Below are positions 18,982 through 28,341 of a stretch of 47,569 nucleotides of DNA, piece by piece. Both the position numbers and the translations under genes were made by a program. Every line of letters begins with the position of its first letter. The first letter of the stretch is position 1. Source of the stretch: Domibacillus indicus. GTDB taxonomy: Bacteria > Bacillota > Bacilli > Bacillales > Domibacillaceae. Where the stretch lies: positions 1 through 47,569 of the forward strand of contig NZ_JAMBOO010000030.1 of NCBI RefSeq assembly GCF_023715895.1, written 5' to 3'. The notes under the pieces were generated by a model, which was not told the DNA's origin, did no database searches, and saw only the letters and a program-made list of their open reading frames with translations.

Positions 18982-19238
18982 GTCGACCGTCTAAAAAATG
19001 ATTTGCCCATACCGCCTTCCACATACATAAAAGCAGTAATGCGCCCTTCAATGGCTGCTGATTTATTCACTGTGTCAAAATATTTCATTTTTAAACCAGT
19101 GCCGCGGATCTTCAGCTTTCCCATAATGGTCTCAAGTAGAAATTCTGTGCTGTCAAATCGCTCCACCTGAATGACGCCTGTCATCTCAATCATTTTACGC
19201 CCGTCCATTTTTACGGTATGGCCTTGTTTCATATCCAT
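18978..19238 (-). CDS. yabP: Spore cortex protein YabP
   Basis: YabP is a small mother-cell protein needed for cortex assembly; mutants make spores without cortex. The body (MTGVIQVERFDSTEFLLETIMGKLKIRG...) carries the YabP/YqfC domain of beta strands. Several in-frame ATGs precede it. I place the start at 19238, 9 nt after AAAGGGG, giving 86 residues; 19247 (89 residues) is also possible. ATGs at 19262 and 19271 lie at or upstream of the predicted SigE start site and are unlikely. It is coupled to yabQ. Confidence 0.88.
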   Translation of the reverse strand: MDMKQGHTVKMDGRKMIEMTGVIQVERFDSTEFLLETIMGKLKIRGTGLKMKYFDTVNKSAAIEGRITAFMYVEGGMGKSFFRRST

Positions 19239-19260
19239 TGCATCCATCCCCTTTATGGAC

Positions 19261-19289
19261 ATCCTATGCACAGCAAGGGGCTTTCATGA
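19261..19289 (-). promoter_or_regulatory. Candidate SigE promoter of yabPQ
   Basis: On the minus strand, TCATGAA (19283-19289) and CATAGGAT (19261-19268) are 14 bp apart, close to the SigE pattern KMATATT-N14-CATACAAT. The -10 is good and the -35 is imperfect. The expected regulon (yabP-yabQ, SigE in B. subtilis) supports the call. Confidence 0.5.
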
Positions 19290-19314
19290 AAAAAACACCC
19301 GCCTGAAACGGGTG
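19287..19314 (-). terminator. Terminator of rqcP
   Basis: A 6-bp GC stem (CACCCG at 19296-19301 with CGGGTG at 19309-19314) is followed by TTTTTTTC on the minus strand. It separates the vegetative mazG-rqcP genes from yabPQ. Confidence 0.8.
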
Positions 19315-19321
19315 CTTTTTC

Positions 19322-19582
19322 TTATTCGCCAATGTGTTCTTCTTTTAATACGGTGTACATGCCGGCTGCTTCTTCTTTTTTCGTTGTATCGAGCAGCTTT
19401 TCGATTTTTACAGTCATGACACGGCGGCCGAGCCGGACCGTCAGCTCATCTCCCACTTTTACGTTGGAACTTGCTTTTCCTTCCGTGCCGTTAATGAGAA
19501 TGCGCCCCTGGTCAGCTACTTCTTTTGCCAGTGTGCGCCGTTTAATAATGCGGGATACTTTTAAAAATTTATCAAGTCTCAT
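19322..19582 (-). CDS. rqcP: RqcP (YabO), S4-domain ribosome quality control factor
   Basis: RqcP (YabO, Hsp15-like) binds stalled 50S subunits with RqcH and helps alanine tailing of the nascent chain. The 86-residue protein is one S4 domain, MRLDKFLKVSRIIKRRTLAKEVADQGRI at the N-terminus, followed by a short beta part. The start at 19582 follows GGAGAGGA and overlaps the mazG stop by 4 nt (ATGA). The open frame extends ten codons upstream without support. Coupling to mazG is conserved in Bacillus. Confidence 0.94.
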   Translation of the reverse strand: MRLDKFLKVSRIIKRRTLAKEVADQGRILINGTEGKASSNVKVGDELTVRLGRRVMTVKIEKLLDTTKKEEAAGMYTVLKEEHIGE

Positions 19583-21045
19583 GCTCGTTCCTCTCCTTTG
19601 GCCAAATCCCAAAATTCATCTAATTCTTTTAAGGTAAAATCAGAAAATGGACGTCCGCTTTCTTTCACCCTGTCTTCCACAAACCCGAAGCGGCGCCGGA
19701 ATTTACGGTTAACCCCTTGAAGGGCTTCTTCCGGATGAATATCCCAAAACCGCGCTGCGTTGATCAACGTGAATAAAACATCGCCAAATTCTTCCCGAAG
19801 CCGGTCTGACTGACCTGTTTCGGTTTCTGCTAAAAATTCAGCCCATTCTTCTTTCACTTTTTCAATGACGCCTTCTGCGTCCGGCCAGTCAAAGCCTGTT
19901 TTCGCCGCTTTTTTCTGAAGATCATATGCTTCCATCAACGCCGGCTGCCCTTTTGGAATGCCGTCCAGGATGCGTTCTTCTTTGTTCCCTTTTTCAGCGG
20001 CTTTGATTTCCTGCCAGTTTACTTTGACTTCTTCAGCCGTTTCAGCTGTTGCATCACCAAACACGTGAGGGTGCCGGCGAATCATTTTGGCAGATGTGGA
20101 TGCAATCACGTCTTCAATCGTAAACATGCCTTCGTCTTCCCCGATTTGTGCATGAAGAAGCACTTGAAGCAGAACATCACCGAGCTCAGCTGCCATTTCT
20201 TCATCATCTTCGTTGTCGATTGCCTCAAACAATTCATATGTTTCCTCAAGCAGGTACTTTTTCAGCGAAGCGTGTGTCTGTTTGATATCCCAAGGGCATC
20301 CGCCTTCTGGGTCCCGGAGGCGCGCAATAATCCCGCGCAGGACAGAAAATTCCCGGTATGTATCTTCTTCTCTTTGGACAGGCGGCACATAAACGCTCGT
20401 CAGGTTATTTAGTTCCATACCGTGATCCAGCTCATAAAGCGGCACCTTGCGTACCGTTTCCTGCTCGCTTCCCGCCGCTGTCACGACGGTTACTTCATGC
20501 TCATCCGGATACTTCTCCATCAGTGTCAGCTTCACATCAGAGGCAACAAAAGCGTCGTATACCTGGGCAATAATCAAGTGGCCGGCAATTCGGATGTCGT
20601 CACGGTTTAGAGCCGTCCCATCGAGCAGCTGAAAGCCGTCTGCTGGATCGATTCCAACGCTTGTAAATAAAGCATCGAGAAAGCTCTGTCCTCCCCCAAT
20701 CACGACCTCTGCTTCACCTTTCTGCTTTCGTTCTAATAAAAGCTGCACCGTTCTTTCCGCGGCCATTGGGTGACCCGGAACTGCATAAAGGACGGGTCCC
20801 TGCTCTGATTTTTGAAGCAGTGCTGCTACGATTTCATCGTATACTTCTTCAAACTGGCCGTGCTTTTCATAAATGGCATCAAAGCTTCCAAAGCGGACTC
20901 CTTCTTTCTCTAACGCTGCTACAGCCGGGTGCTCCTTCGTTCGCAGCCAAACGACCTCTGCTTCTTTAAGAAGCCGGTAAACGCCAAGCGGCATCTGGTT
21001 CAAATCTGCCGCGCCAAGACCGACAATCGTAATTTGGTTCGTCAC
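19579..21045 (-). CDS. yabN: YabN: tetrapyrrole methylase-like and MazG pyrophosphohydrolase fusion
   Basis: This 488-residue protein joins an N-terminal SAM-dependent tetrapyrrole methylase fold (residues 1-215, IVGLGAADLNQMPLGVY at the start, AVPGHPMAAERTV near 92) to two MazG modules. In these, EETYELFEAIDNEDDEEMAAELGD (near 270) and EEWAEFLAE plus LREEFGD (near 425) supply the acidic magnesium ligands. MazG hydrolyses nucleoside triphosphates such as damaged dNTPs. No substrate is known for the methylase-like half. The GTG start lies 6 bp after yabM. Confidence 0.95.
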   Translation of the reverse strand: MTNQITIVGLGAADLNQMPLGVYRLLKEAEVVWLRTKEHPAVAALEKEGVRFGSFDAIYEKHGQFEEVYDEIVAALLQKSEQGPVLYAVPGHPMAAERTVQLLLERKQKGEAEVVIGGGQSFLDALFTSVGIDPADGFQLLDGTALNRDDIRIAGHLIIAQVYDAFVASDVKLTLMEKYPDEHEVTVVTAAGSEQETVRKVPLYELDHGMELNNLTSVYVPPVQREEDTYREFSVLRGIIARLRDPEGGCPWDIKQTHASLKKYLLEETYELFEAIDNEDDEEMAAELGDVLLQVLLHAQIGEDEGMFTIEDVIASTSAKMIRRHPHVFGDATAETAEEVKVNWQEIKAAEKGNKEERILDGIPKGQPALMEAYDLQKKAAKTGFDWPDAEGVIEKVKEEWAEFLAETETGQSDRLREEFGDVLFTLINAARFWDIHPEEALQGVNRKFRRRFGFVEDRVKESGRPFSDFTLKELDEFWDLAKGEERA

Positions 21046-21051
21046 TGTCTA

Positions 21052-22608
21052 TCACTTCCTTCTTATCCGCATTCCTGCTCGTTTGATCCATTTTTCGCCG
21101 AACGGCAGGATACGCAAATCGTCATCATTCCATATTCTCCATTTTACCATGAAAACCAAAAACAAACAGGCGCCGAGCAGTGCTCCGCTTACAGCCGCCA
21201 CGCCACTCCAGAGTCTTCCCGATTCGGGCGTAACCATGCCATATACAAAAAGAAAAACAAGACCTGCCATTAAAGAAGCCGCTGCTGTGGTTTTCCACAT
21301 AAATACGAAAGGTAAAAACGGCTCACGCTTTCTTTTCCACATGATGATTAAAAAGCAAACACCGGCTAAAAGAGAGCCTGCTGTCGCAAGGGCTGCACCG
21401 TGAAGGCCACAGAGCGGAATCAACAGCGCATTGCCCCCCCACTTTACAACAACAGTTAACACCGTTCCAGCGGCTGGCACCCAGTCATTTCCCTTCCCTT
21501 GGAAAACGGCGTTCATCGTTGCCATGATCGAATAAAAAAAGATCGATAAACCGAAAACGGCCAAAAAGCCTGATCCATCAGCCGTTTTAAACAGCATCAC
21601 ATTAAGAGGAACCATAACAGCCGCTAAGCCAGCTGAAGCAGCCAGCCCCAGCGCAAAACTCACCCGAAGTGCCAGCTGGCTGAAAGAAGCCTCCGCTTGT
21701 TTGTTTCGCTCCTTACGCGCTCTTGAAATAAGCGGCACAATTGTAAGAGAAATAGAAACGGCTGCGGTTACACCGAGCTGAAGCAGAGGCTGGCCGCGGT
21801 CAAAAATACCTTTCCACGCTTTAGCGCTTGTTTCTGTCATGTCAGCAGCAAGAAGACCGCTGTATACTTGAAACGAGTCGGCCAGCTGAAGCAGAACGAG
21901 CGTTAGGGCAGACACACAAACAGCCGTCCCATGCAGTGCCACTTGAACAGCCGTCCGGCGGTCAAACAAAAATAAAATCGCCTGCCGGCCCTTTCTGCTG
22001 TGTTTCCACAATATAATGGCAGAAGCGGTCATTCCCAGCAGCGATGCAAAAACGGCACCAAGACCCGCATCATAAAGCGACCTGCCTGAAAAAACGATAA
22101 AAAAAGAAAAGAACAAAATTCCTGCAACCCGCACCGACTGTTCAATCATTTGAGAAGAAGCGGTCGGCACCATGTTTCCCGCTCCCTGGAATGCACCCCG
22201 CCGAACCGCAATATACGGAACAACTAAAAAAAACAGGGCGCTGCACTGGATAAGCGGCTTCAACGTTTCATCTGCCATCGCTTGGGCGATCCAGCCGGCA
22301 CCCAAAAAAAGCAGCAGAAAAGCAGCGAAGCCCATCGCTCCAATCGTTATAAAGGCCGTATGGACGATGACCCGCTCTCTTCGTTCATCCGTACTTGATG
22401 TCAGCCGGGAAAGTACCACTGGAAATCCAGATACCGCAAGCCCCGCTGCAATCCCATAAAACGGATACACCTGCTGGTAAATATAAAAGCCGGTGTCTCC
22501 AACGATATTTTGAAAAGGAACCCGGTATACCGCGCTTAATACTTTCACAAACAATGCGGCAGCTGTTAATAAAAAAGCCCCTTTTAAAAATGATTTTTCC
22601 CAATTCAC
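21052..22608 (-). CDS. yabM: YabM: MOP-superfamily polysaccharide transporter (SpoVB/MurJ-like)
   Basis: This 518-residue integral membrane protein has about 14 hydrophobic segments. Its N-terminal KGAFLLTAAALFVKVLSAVYRVPFQNIVGDTGFYIYQQVYPFYG is typical of the SpoVB/YabM branch of lipid flippases related to MurJ. The likely cargo is a lipid-linked oligosaccharide or lipid II, and its exact role in B. subtilis is unproven. It starts with GTG after GAGGTGG and overlaps nothing upstream; the spoVT terminator lies 44 bp before it. It forms a run with mazG and rqcP. Confidence 0.92.
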   Translation of the reverse strand: MNWEKSFLKGAFLLTAAALFVKVLSAVYRVPFQNIVGDTGFYIYQQVYPFYGIAAGLAVSGFPVVLSRLTSSTDERRERVIVHTAFITIGAMGFAAFLLLFLGAGWIAQAMADETLKPLIQCSALFFLVVPYIAVRRGAFQGAGNMVPTASSQMIEQSVRVAGILFFSFFIVFSGRSLYDAGLGAVFASLLGMTASAIILWKHSRKGRQAILFLFDRRTAVQVALHGTAVCVSALTLVLLQLADSFQVYSGLLAADMTETSAKAWKGIFDRGQPLLQLGVTAAVSISLTIVPLISRARKERNKQAEASFSQLALRVSFALGLAASAGLAAVMVPLNVMLFKTADGSGFLAVFGLSIFFYSIMATMNAVFQGKGNDWVPAAGTVLTVVVKWGGNALLIPLCGLHGAALATAGSLLAGVCFLIIMWKRKREPFLPFVFMWKTTAAASLMAGLVFLFVYGMVTPESGRLWSGVAAVSGALLGACLFLVFMVKWRIWNDDDLRILPFGEKWIKRAGMRIRRK

Positions 22609-22651
22609 GCAACCACCTCAGTGACTACTTTACTGATTTTTTTCCGCTTTG

Positions 22652-22690
22652 AAAAGAAAAACCCGGCCTCCCAAGGCGGGAGTCCGGGTT
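22652..22690 (-). terminator. Terminator of spoVT
   Basis: A long GC-rich stem has AACCCGG (22660-22666) pairing with CCGGGTT (22684-22690), then CTCCC with GGGAG inside after one mismatch. It is followed by TTTTTCTTTTC on the minus strand. It overlaps the spoVT stop codon. Confidence 0.9.
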
Positions 22691-23225
22691 AATGTTCCAT
22701 TTGTTTCCCAAAAAAAGAAGCTGCGACAAAAGCGGCTTTTTGTTCCGCTTCACCTGCCGTGCGGTCTTCTGAAAACAGGGCAACTGCTCCGATCGTATCA
22801 CCAGCCGCAATAATCGGCGTAATAAAATACGATTGAGCTTCTACCGTGCGGCCATCCGCGAATTCTACGCTGCGCTGCTCACTGCTCTCAGCTGAGCGTC
22901 TTTCCTGAATAACCGATTCGACTACCGGGCCGATTTTCCGTTCTACGAAGTCTTTCTTTTTAACACCGGCAGCCGAAATGACTGTATCACGGTCACAGAT
23001 CAGCACTGAATAGTTTAAACTGTCATGCAGTGCTTCTGCATACTCCTGGGAAAAGTCACCAAGCTCTGTGAAAGGTGAATATTTTTTCAAAATCACTTCG
23101 CCATCACGATCCACAAATATTTCAAGCGGGTCTCCTTCGCGAATACGAAGGGTACGGCGAATTTCTTTCGGAATGACCACACGGCCAAGATCATCAATGC
23201 GTCGAACAATACCTGTAGCTTTCAT
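22689..23225 (-). CDS. spoVT: Stage V sporulation regulator SpoVT (AbrB family)
   Basis: SpoVT is a forespore DNA-binding protein that tunes the SigG regulon. The 178-residue protein has an N-terminal AbrB swapped-hairpin domain (MKATGIVRRIDDLGRVVIPKEIRRTLRIREGDPLEIF, almost identical to B. subtilis) and a C-terminal GAF-like domain (about 55-178). Two adjacent ATGs follow AGAGG; I use the second (23225), matching B. subtilis. It is transcribed alone between mfd and yabM. Confidence 0.96.
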   Translation of the reverse strand: MKATGIVRRIDDLGRVVIPKEIRRTLRIREGDPLEIFVDRDGEVILKKYSPFTELGDFSQEYAEALHDSLNYSVLICDRDTVISAAGVKKKDFVERKIGPVVESVIQERRSAESSEQRSVEFADGRTVEAQSYFITPIIAAGDTIGAVALFSEDRTAGEAEQKAAFVAASFFGKQMEH

Positions 23226-23276
23226 CATCGAATGCCTCTCTTTCACCATCAAAATATCGAAACCATTTCTTGGCGT

Positions 23277-23306
23277 TATTATCTTTCAAGAGGAAACATT
23301 CTATAC
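23277..23306 (-). promoter_or_regulatory. Weak candidate SigG promoter of spoVT
   Basis: Minus-strand GTATAG (23301-23306) and GATAATA (23277-23283) are 17 bp apart, resembling the SigG pattern (-35 near TGAATA, -10 near CATNNTA) with mismatches. The call relies partly on spoVT being SigG-dependent in B. subtilis. Confidence 0.3.
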
Positions 23307-23312
23307 ATGAAA

Positions 23313-26300
23313 TTACATTTGTTTTTTTGCGCCTTCAAGTTCTTTTATTAATTCAAATACAGCTGCAAACCAGCCTTGCTTCGGTGCTTTTCTTTGGTCA
23401 ATTGTGATCTTCAGCCGCTGCTCTTCCATACCGATTCCACACATATTGCCAAATTTGTTGCAAACCGCAAATACTTTGGACCCATCTATTTCTTTTGTAC
23501 CTTCTTCGCTCATTAACAAAGTAATAACGTCCTTCGACTGCTTCATCGACTCCAGCTTTGTCCGGGCTGCGTAAATTTTCATTTCTGCTACCCGGAACAA
23601 GTCGGCCACTTCCTGTGGATAGTCGCCAAAGCGGTCTGTCATTTCTTCTTTCAGCTCGTCAATTTCCTCAAATGAATCTGCTGAGCGGAACCGTTTGTAC
23701 ATATCAATTTTCTGAGCGCTGTCTGTAATATACGCATCCGGAATGTACGCATCAATCGTAATATCCACTTCAAAGGCCGGCGCTTTTTCTTCCTTGTCGC
23801 CGCCTTGTTTTTGTTCGATCGCTTCTTTCAGCATTTGTGAATACAAGTCGAAGCCAACCGAATCAATGAATCCGTGCTGCTGGGAGCCGAGCAGATTTCC
23901 TGCTCCACGGATTGACAAGTCGCGCATCGCAATTTTAAATCCGGAACCCAGTTCGGTAAATTCTTTAATCGCCTGCAGGCGCTTTTCCGCCGGTTCAGAC
24001 AGCACTTTGTCTTTTCGGTACATAAAGTAAGAATATGCCACCCGGTTTGAACGGCCGACGCGTCCGCGGATTTGGTAGAGCTGTGACAGCCCCATGCGGT
24101 CCGCATCGTGCACGATCAGCGTATTCACATTTGGAATATCAACGCCGGTTTCAATAATGGTCGTTGTAACCAGCACATCAGATTCTCCTTCTAAAAAGCT
24201 AAGAATCACTGCCTCAAGTTCTGTTTCCGTCATTTGGCCATGAGCATAAGCAACCTTGGCATCCGGCACAAGCATCGAAATTTCCTCAGCTCGCCGCTCG
24301 ATATCTTCCACCCGGTTATACAAATAGAATACCTGCCCGTCGCGGGCAATTTCCCGCTCGACTGCTTCACGGACAAGACCAAGGTTATGTTCCACTACAT
24401 AGGTCTGTACCGGAAAACGGTTTTCCGGCGGTGTTTCAATAACAGACAAATCCCGTACACCAAGCATAGACATATGAAGAGTCCGCGGAATAGGTGTTGC
24501 CGTCAGCGTCAGCACATCCACGTTTGTTTTTAGCTGTTTGATTTTTTCTTTATGGGTGACCCCGAAGCGCTGCTCTTCATCGACAATCAAAAGGCCTAAA
24601 TCCTGATATTGTACATCTTTAGAGAGGAGACGGTGTGTACCGATAACAATATCAACGGTGCCGGCCTTGACGCCTTTTAATGTTTCCGTTTGCTGCTTGC
24701 GCGTGCGGAAACGGCTGAGCAGGCCGACGTTTACCGGAAAGTCCTGAAGTCTTTCTTTCAGTGTTTCGTAGTGCTGCTGGGCAAGAATTGTCGTAGGAAC
24801 GAGGATCGCGACCTGCTTGCCGTCCGCGGTTGCTTTAAACGCTGCACGAATGGCCACTTCTGTTTTGCCGTAGCCAACGTCGCCGCAAAGCAGGCGGTCC
24901 ATCGGCTGCTCCCTCTCCATGTCCCGTTTAATTTCTTGAATCGAACGCAGCTGATCTTCTGTTTCTTCATAAGAAAAAGCGGCTTCAAATTCCCGCTGCA
25001 TATCTCCGTCCGGTGAAAAAGCGTAACCACGCGCCGCTTCCCTTTCGGCATACAGCTTAATTAAATCATCGGCGATATCTTGTACAGACGATTCAACTTT
25101 TCGCTTCACCCGTTTCCAGTCGCTGCCGCCAAGCTTGTAAATTTTCGGCTCTTTTCCTTCCGAACCTACGTATTTTTGAACAAGCTCAATTTGATCGACC
25201 GGTACAAACAGTTCATCTGTGCCCTGATATTTGATTTTTAAATAGTCTTTATGAATCCCATTAATTTGGAGTGTCTCAATCCCGAGATACTTACCGATTC
25301 CGTGGTTTACGTGAACAACGTAGTCCCCGGCCTTCAGCTCGGAATAGCTCTTAATCCGCTCTGCATTCGAAAGCTTCTGGCGCCGCTTGCTTTTTGGCGC
25401 TTTCTTATTGAAGAGCTCCTGCTCAGTCACAACGGCGATTTTCAGCAATGGAAACTCAAACCCGGCCGTCAGGGTACCTGGACCCGTTTGAACAACTCCT
25501 TCGATCACTTCATTTTGATCTTTGAGCATCGTAATTTCCATGCCGTAGTCATTTAGGGTCGTTTTGATTTTCTCGACCCGCTCGGCTGTTTCACCTAAGA
25601 ACAGTACTGTCGTTCCAGACTTTTTCCACCGCTCCATTTCGCCTTCGAGCACATTCATCTGCCCGTGAAAACTCTGCATAGGACGGGCAGAAAAGTTCAC
25701 GATGTTTTCCGGCTTTCCGCCTGCCGTCTGACGCATAAACAGCGACAAATAAACGGACGGCTGCACGGTCGCCTGCATCGCTTCCTGAAGCGTGTGAGCA
25801 AGCATTAAACCGTGAACAGCTTTGCCTTCTTCAATAAGAGCGGTATACCATTCTGCTTCTTCTTTCTCAAGCGATTCGCTAATTTCTTTGATCCGGCTCA
25901 TTTCATCCCAAAAAACAAGTCCGCCCTCCGACAAATACGAGGTTACGGCCGACGTTTGATCGTAAAGAAGCGATGTGTATTTACCCAATTCATCAATCCG
26001 AATGCCCTGCTTCAGCTTTTCAATATCTCCTCCTACATAAGAAGACAGCTGCTGCTTTACTTCTGCACTGCCGATTTTTTTAATTGTAGCATCCAGCGCT
26101 TCCTGCAGACGGCCGGCAAGCGCAGCCAGGTCTTCTGTTGAAGCAGGCATTTCCGCTGCCGGGCCTACTAAGATGGAGGTCATATTTTCAATGGAACGCT
26201 GTGTATCGGGCGCAAATGTCCGAATAGAATCAATCTCTGTATCAAACAGCTCAATCCGAACCGGATGCTCGGAGGTCAGCGGATACAGGTCGACAATGCC

Positions 26301-26834
26301 GCCGCGGATGCTGAATTCTCCTGGTGCATATACCATATCAGCCCGCTCATAACCCATTTCCACCAGCTCATGCTTCAAGCTCTCCAGCTCGACTTCTTCT
26401 CCCGTTGTAAATGTTTTTTGAAGTCGCTTCCATATTTCTTTAGAAGGCAGTAATTTTTTCAGTCCCGCTACAGGAACGATGTAAACCCCTGTCCCCTTCA
26501 GCGCAAGGTGATTCAGCATTTCAATACGCTGTGCGCGCAGCTCTGGGCTGGCTACGCTGATTTCTGCTGCAATCAGCTCGTTAGCCGCATACAAATACAC
26601 TTCATCTTCCGGCACAAACTGTACCATATCATCGTACAGCTTTTGAGCCTGCAGCATATTGTAGGTGACGATCATAACCGGCTTTTGAAGCTTTCGATGG
26701 GCTGCAGCAGCAAAAACAGCCCGCAATGAGCCGGACAGGCCTGCAGCCAGCTGTTCTTTCATTCCCGCTTCCATTCCATCGATAATCGATTTTGCCTCGT
26801 CATTTTTTAAAAACAAATCAAGTAAATGGTTCAT
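23313..26834 (-). CDS. mfd: Transcription-repair coupling factor Mfd
   Basis: Mfd removes RNA polymerase stalled at lesions and recruits UvrA. The 1173-residue protein has the UvrB-like N-terminal modules (residues 1-350), the RNA polymerase-interacting Tudor-like domain ([18 protein letters not shown] near 495), a RecG-type translocase with Walker [12 protein letters not shown] near 635 and DEEQRFGV near 735, the RG motif region, and a C-terminal D7 domain. The ATG at 26834 follows AAGGGGGAA; the frame extends 18 codons upstream over the pth terminator, which is not used. B. subtilis has fin between pth and mfd; here it is missing. Confidence 0.97.
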   Translation of the reverse strand: MNHLLDLFLKNDEAKSIIDGMEAGMKEQLAAGLSGSLRAVFAAAAHRKLQKPVMIVTYNMLQAQKLYDDMVQFVPEDEVYLYAANELIAAEISVASPELRAQRIEMLNHLALKGTGVYIVPVAGLKKLLPSKEIWKRLQKTFTTGEEVELESLKHELVEMGYERADMVYAPGEFSIRGGIVDLYPLTSEHPVRIELFDTEIDSIRTFAPDTQRSIENMTSILVGPAAEMPASTEDLAALAGRLQEALDATIKKIGSAEVKQQLSSYVGGDIEKLKQGIRIDELGKYTSLLYDQTSAVTSYLSEGGLVFWDEMSRIKEISESLEKEEAEWYTALIEEGKAVHGLMLAHTLQEAMQATVQPSVYLSLFMRQTAGGKPENIVNFSARPMQSFHGQMNVLEGEMERWKKSGTTVLFLGETAERVEKIKTTLNDYGMEITMLKDQNEVIEGVVQTGPGTLTAGFEFPLLKIAVVTEQELFNKKAPKSKRRQKLSNAERIKSYSELKAGDYVVHVNHGIGKYLGIETLQINGIHKDYLKIKYQGTDELFVPVDQIELVQKYVGSEGKEPKIYKLGGSDWKRVKRKVESSVQDIADDLIKLYAEREAARGYAFSPDGDMQREFEAAFSYEETEDQLRSIQEIKRDMEREQPMDRLLCGDVGYGKTEVAIRAAFKATADGKQVAILVPTTILAQQHYETLKERLQDFPVNVGLLSRFRTRKQQTETLKGVKAGTVDIVIGTHRLLSKDVQYQDLGLLIVDEEQRFGVTHKEKIKQLKTNVDVLTLTATPIPRTLHMSMLGVRDLSVIETPPENRFPVQTYVVEHNLGLVREAVEREIARDGQVFYLYNRVEDIERRAEEISMLVPDAKVAYAHGQMTETELEAVILSFLEGESDVLVTTTIIETGVDIPNVNTLIVHDADRMGLSQLYQIRGRVGRSNRVAYSYFMYRKDKVLSEPAEKRLQAIKEFTELGSGFKIAMRDLSIRGAGNLLGSQQHGFIDSVGFDLYSQMLKEAIEQKQGGDKEEKAPAFEVDITIDAYIPDAYITDSAQKIDMYKRFRSADSFEEIDELKEEMTDRFGDYPQEVADLFRVAEMKIYAARTKLESMKQSKDVITLLMSEEGTKEIDGSKVFAVCNKFGNMCGIGMEEQRLKITIDQRKAPKQGWFAAVFELIKELEGAKKQM

Positions 26835-26860
26835 CCCTGCTGTTCCCCCTTTTCCAAAAC

Positions 26861-26891
26861 AGAAAAACGCTTTGGGGCATACACCCAAAGC
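26861..26891 (-). terminator. Terminator or attenuator between pth and mfd
   Basis: An 8-bp stem, GCTTTGGG (26869-26876) with CCCAAAGC (26884-26891), has a 7-nt loop and is followed on the minus strand by GTTTTTCT. It fills the short pth-mfd gap in which B. subtilis has the fin gene. Confidence 0.75.
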
Positions 26892-26906
26892 TTTTTATGC
26901 TGATTC

Positions 26907-27467
26907 TTATTGGTTAAATTCGTTCATAACTTCAATAAATGAATGATCTATTGCATACAAGCACGCATCTGCGCTTTTTTGAACGGCTTCATTCATCGCG
27001 ATTTGTTCCTCGCTGCTAAATTTGCCCAGCACATAGTCAACGGTTTTAATTGGTCCGTCCGGCCGGCCAATGCCTACCCGCACCCGTTTAAATTGATCGG
27101 TGCCTAAATGAGCAATCGTTGATTTGATTCCATTATGACCGCCTGCACTGCCTCTTTGGCGCAGCCTTATTTTTCCCTGCGGCAAGTCAAGATCATCGTA
27201 CACGACGATCACATCGTCTGTTTCAATATTATAATAACGCATCACTTCGCCAATGCTTTCACCCGACAAATTCATGTAAGTGAGCGGCTTTAGCAAAATG
27301 ACTTTTTCTAATCCTTTACGGGCAACGCCATACAGCCCTTTATGCTTTGCTTCAGTTAATTCTGCGCCGAGCTGCTTTGCTAGTTCATCAATCACATCGA
27401 AACCGACATTATGCCGCGTCCCAGCATACTTCGCACCTGGATTGCCAAGGCCTACGATTAATTTCAT
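26907..27467 (-). CDS. pth: Peptidyl-tRNA hydrolase
   Basis: Pth (SpoVC in B. subtilis) releases peptides from prematurely dropped peptidyl-tRNA and is essential. The 186-residue protein has the family N-terminus [21 protein letters not shown] with the catalytic His (His20), and [14 protein letters not shown] and [26 protein letters not shown] in the middle (Asp93 and the glycine-rich lid). The ATG follows AGGTG. It lies downstream of ctc, the conserved order. Confidence 0.97.
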   Translation of the reverse strand: MKLIVGLGNPGAKYAGTRHNVGFDVIDELAKQLGAELTEAKHKGLYGVARKGLEKVILLKPLTYMNLSGESIGEVMRYYNIETDDVIVVYDDLDLPQGKIRLRQRGSAGGHNGIKSTIAHLGTDQFKRVRVGIGRPDGPIKTVDYVLGKFSSEEQIAMNEAVQKSADACLYAIDHSFIEVMNEFNQ

Positions 27468-27566
27468 TCTTCTTGCACCTCAATTTTCACAGTTATTCTT
27501 AGTATACATGACTGCATGCAAAAAAAACAGGCAGATCGCTCTGCCTGTTTTTGTTTGTCCGAAAAA

Positions 27567-28202
27567 TTACGCCTCTTTTGTTTCCTCTTCAGCAGGTACG
27601 TCTGTTTCTTCTGCTTCTGCAGCTTCATCCGCACCTTCTTCTGTTTCTTCTTCAATTTTTTGTGGAGGAAGAACGGAAACGATCGTTTCTTCATCTTCGT
27701 TTTCGATGACGAAGGCGTACTTATTGCGAATGTCGCCAACCGAGATCGAATCGCCGATTGAAAGTTCTGATACGTCCACTGTTACGTTCTCAGGGAATTC
27801 GGATACTTTTGCCGTCACGTTTAATTCGAACAACGGCTGCTGAATGACGCCGCCTTCTTTCGCTCCGGCCGCTTCCCCTTCAAGGTCAACACGTACTTGT
27901 GATGTAATTTCGGAAGAACGGTCAACTGCAAGAAAATCGGCATGGACGATAAATCCTTTGATTGGATCCTGCTGATATTCCTGCAGAATTACGTCATGCT
28001 GACTTCCATCTACTTGCAATGAAATCAATCCGTTTCTTCCCACTTCACGGATCGTTTTAATAAATTCAGCTTCCTCTACAGAAACCGGTTTTGATTCTAC
28101 TCCTTTTCCGTATACAACAGCGGGAAAAGAACCGGATGTACGAATCTCCGTTAGTGCTGCTCTTGTAAATCCTTCACGTTTTTTGGCTTGTAATGTAGTC
28201 AT
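27567..28202 (-). CDS. ctc: General stress protein Ctc, ribosomal protein bL25 family
   Basis: Ctc/bL25 binds 5S rRNA and joins the ribosome under stress. The 211-residue protein has the L25 RNA-binding domain (MTTLQAKKREGFTRAALTEIRTSGSFPAVVYGKG at the start, to about 90), a TL5-type C-terminal beta domain (to about 185), and a very acidic tail rich in Glu and Ala. The ATG at 28202 follows AGGAGGGTGAAGGAG; a GTG four codons earlier abuts the SD. A clear SigB-type promoter precedes it, matching the stress role known in B. subtilis. Confidence 0.95.
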   Translation of the reverse strand: MTTLQAKKREGFTRAALTEIRTSGSFPAVVYGKGVESKPVSVEEAEFIKTIREVGRNGLISLQVDGSQHDVILQEYQQDPIKGFIVHADFLAVDRSSEITSQVRVDLEGEAAGAKEGGVIQQPLFELNVTAKVSEFPENVTVDVSELSIGDSISVGDIRNKYAFVIENEDEETIVSVLPPQKIEEETEEGADEAAEAEETDVPAEEETKEA

Positions 28203-28259
28203 AAACTCCTTCACCCTCCTGTTTATAAATCGAACGCTTTTATCTGTACATCACTGTTT

Positions 28260-28285
28260 ATTCCCTAAATCGCTGACTTATAAAC
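28260..28285 (-). promoter_or_regulatory. SigB-type promoter of ctc
   Basis: On the minus strand, GTTTAT (28280-28285) and GGGAAT (28260-28265) are exactly 14 bp apart. This fits the SigB consensus GTTTAA-N12-15-GGGTAT with one mismatch in each box. It lies about 55 bp before ctc, the classic SigB gene. Confidence 0.75.
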
Positions 28286-28293
28286 ATGGCGAC

Positions 28294-28327
28294 AAAAAAG
28301 AAAACCGGCGCTTTAAAAAAGCACCGG
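28294..28327 (-). terminator. Terminator of prs
   Basis: CCGGCGCTT (28305-28313) pairs with AAGCACCGG (28319-28327) through a 9-bp stem with one wobble, followed on the minus strand by TTTTCTTTTTT. It lies just after the prs stop. Confidence 0.9.
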
Positions 28328-28341
28328 CCTTCGAGCAGTTA

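Noticed and set aside
25302-25317. Possible second parS (TGGTTTACGTGAACAA) inside mfd
   Set aside because: Several mismatches to TGTTTCACGTGAAACA break the palindrome, and it lies in a coding region whose sequence is explained by Mfd.
27280-27843. A 187-codon plus-strand open frame across pth and ctc
   Set aside because: Ser-rich low-complexity shadow spanning two real genes and the gap between them.
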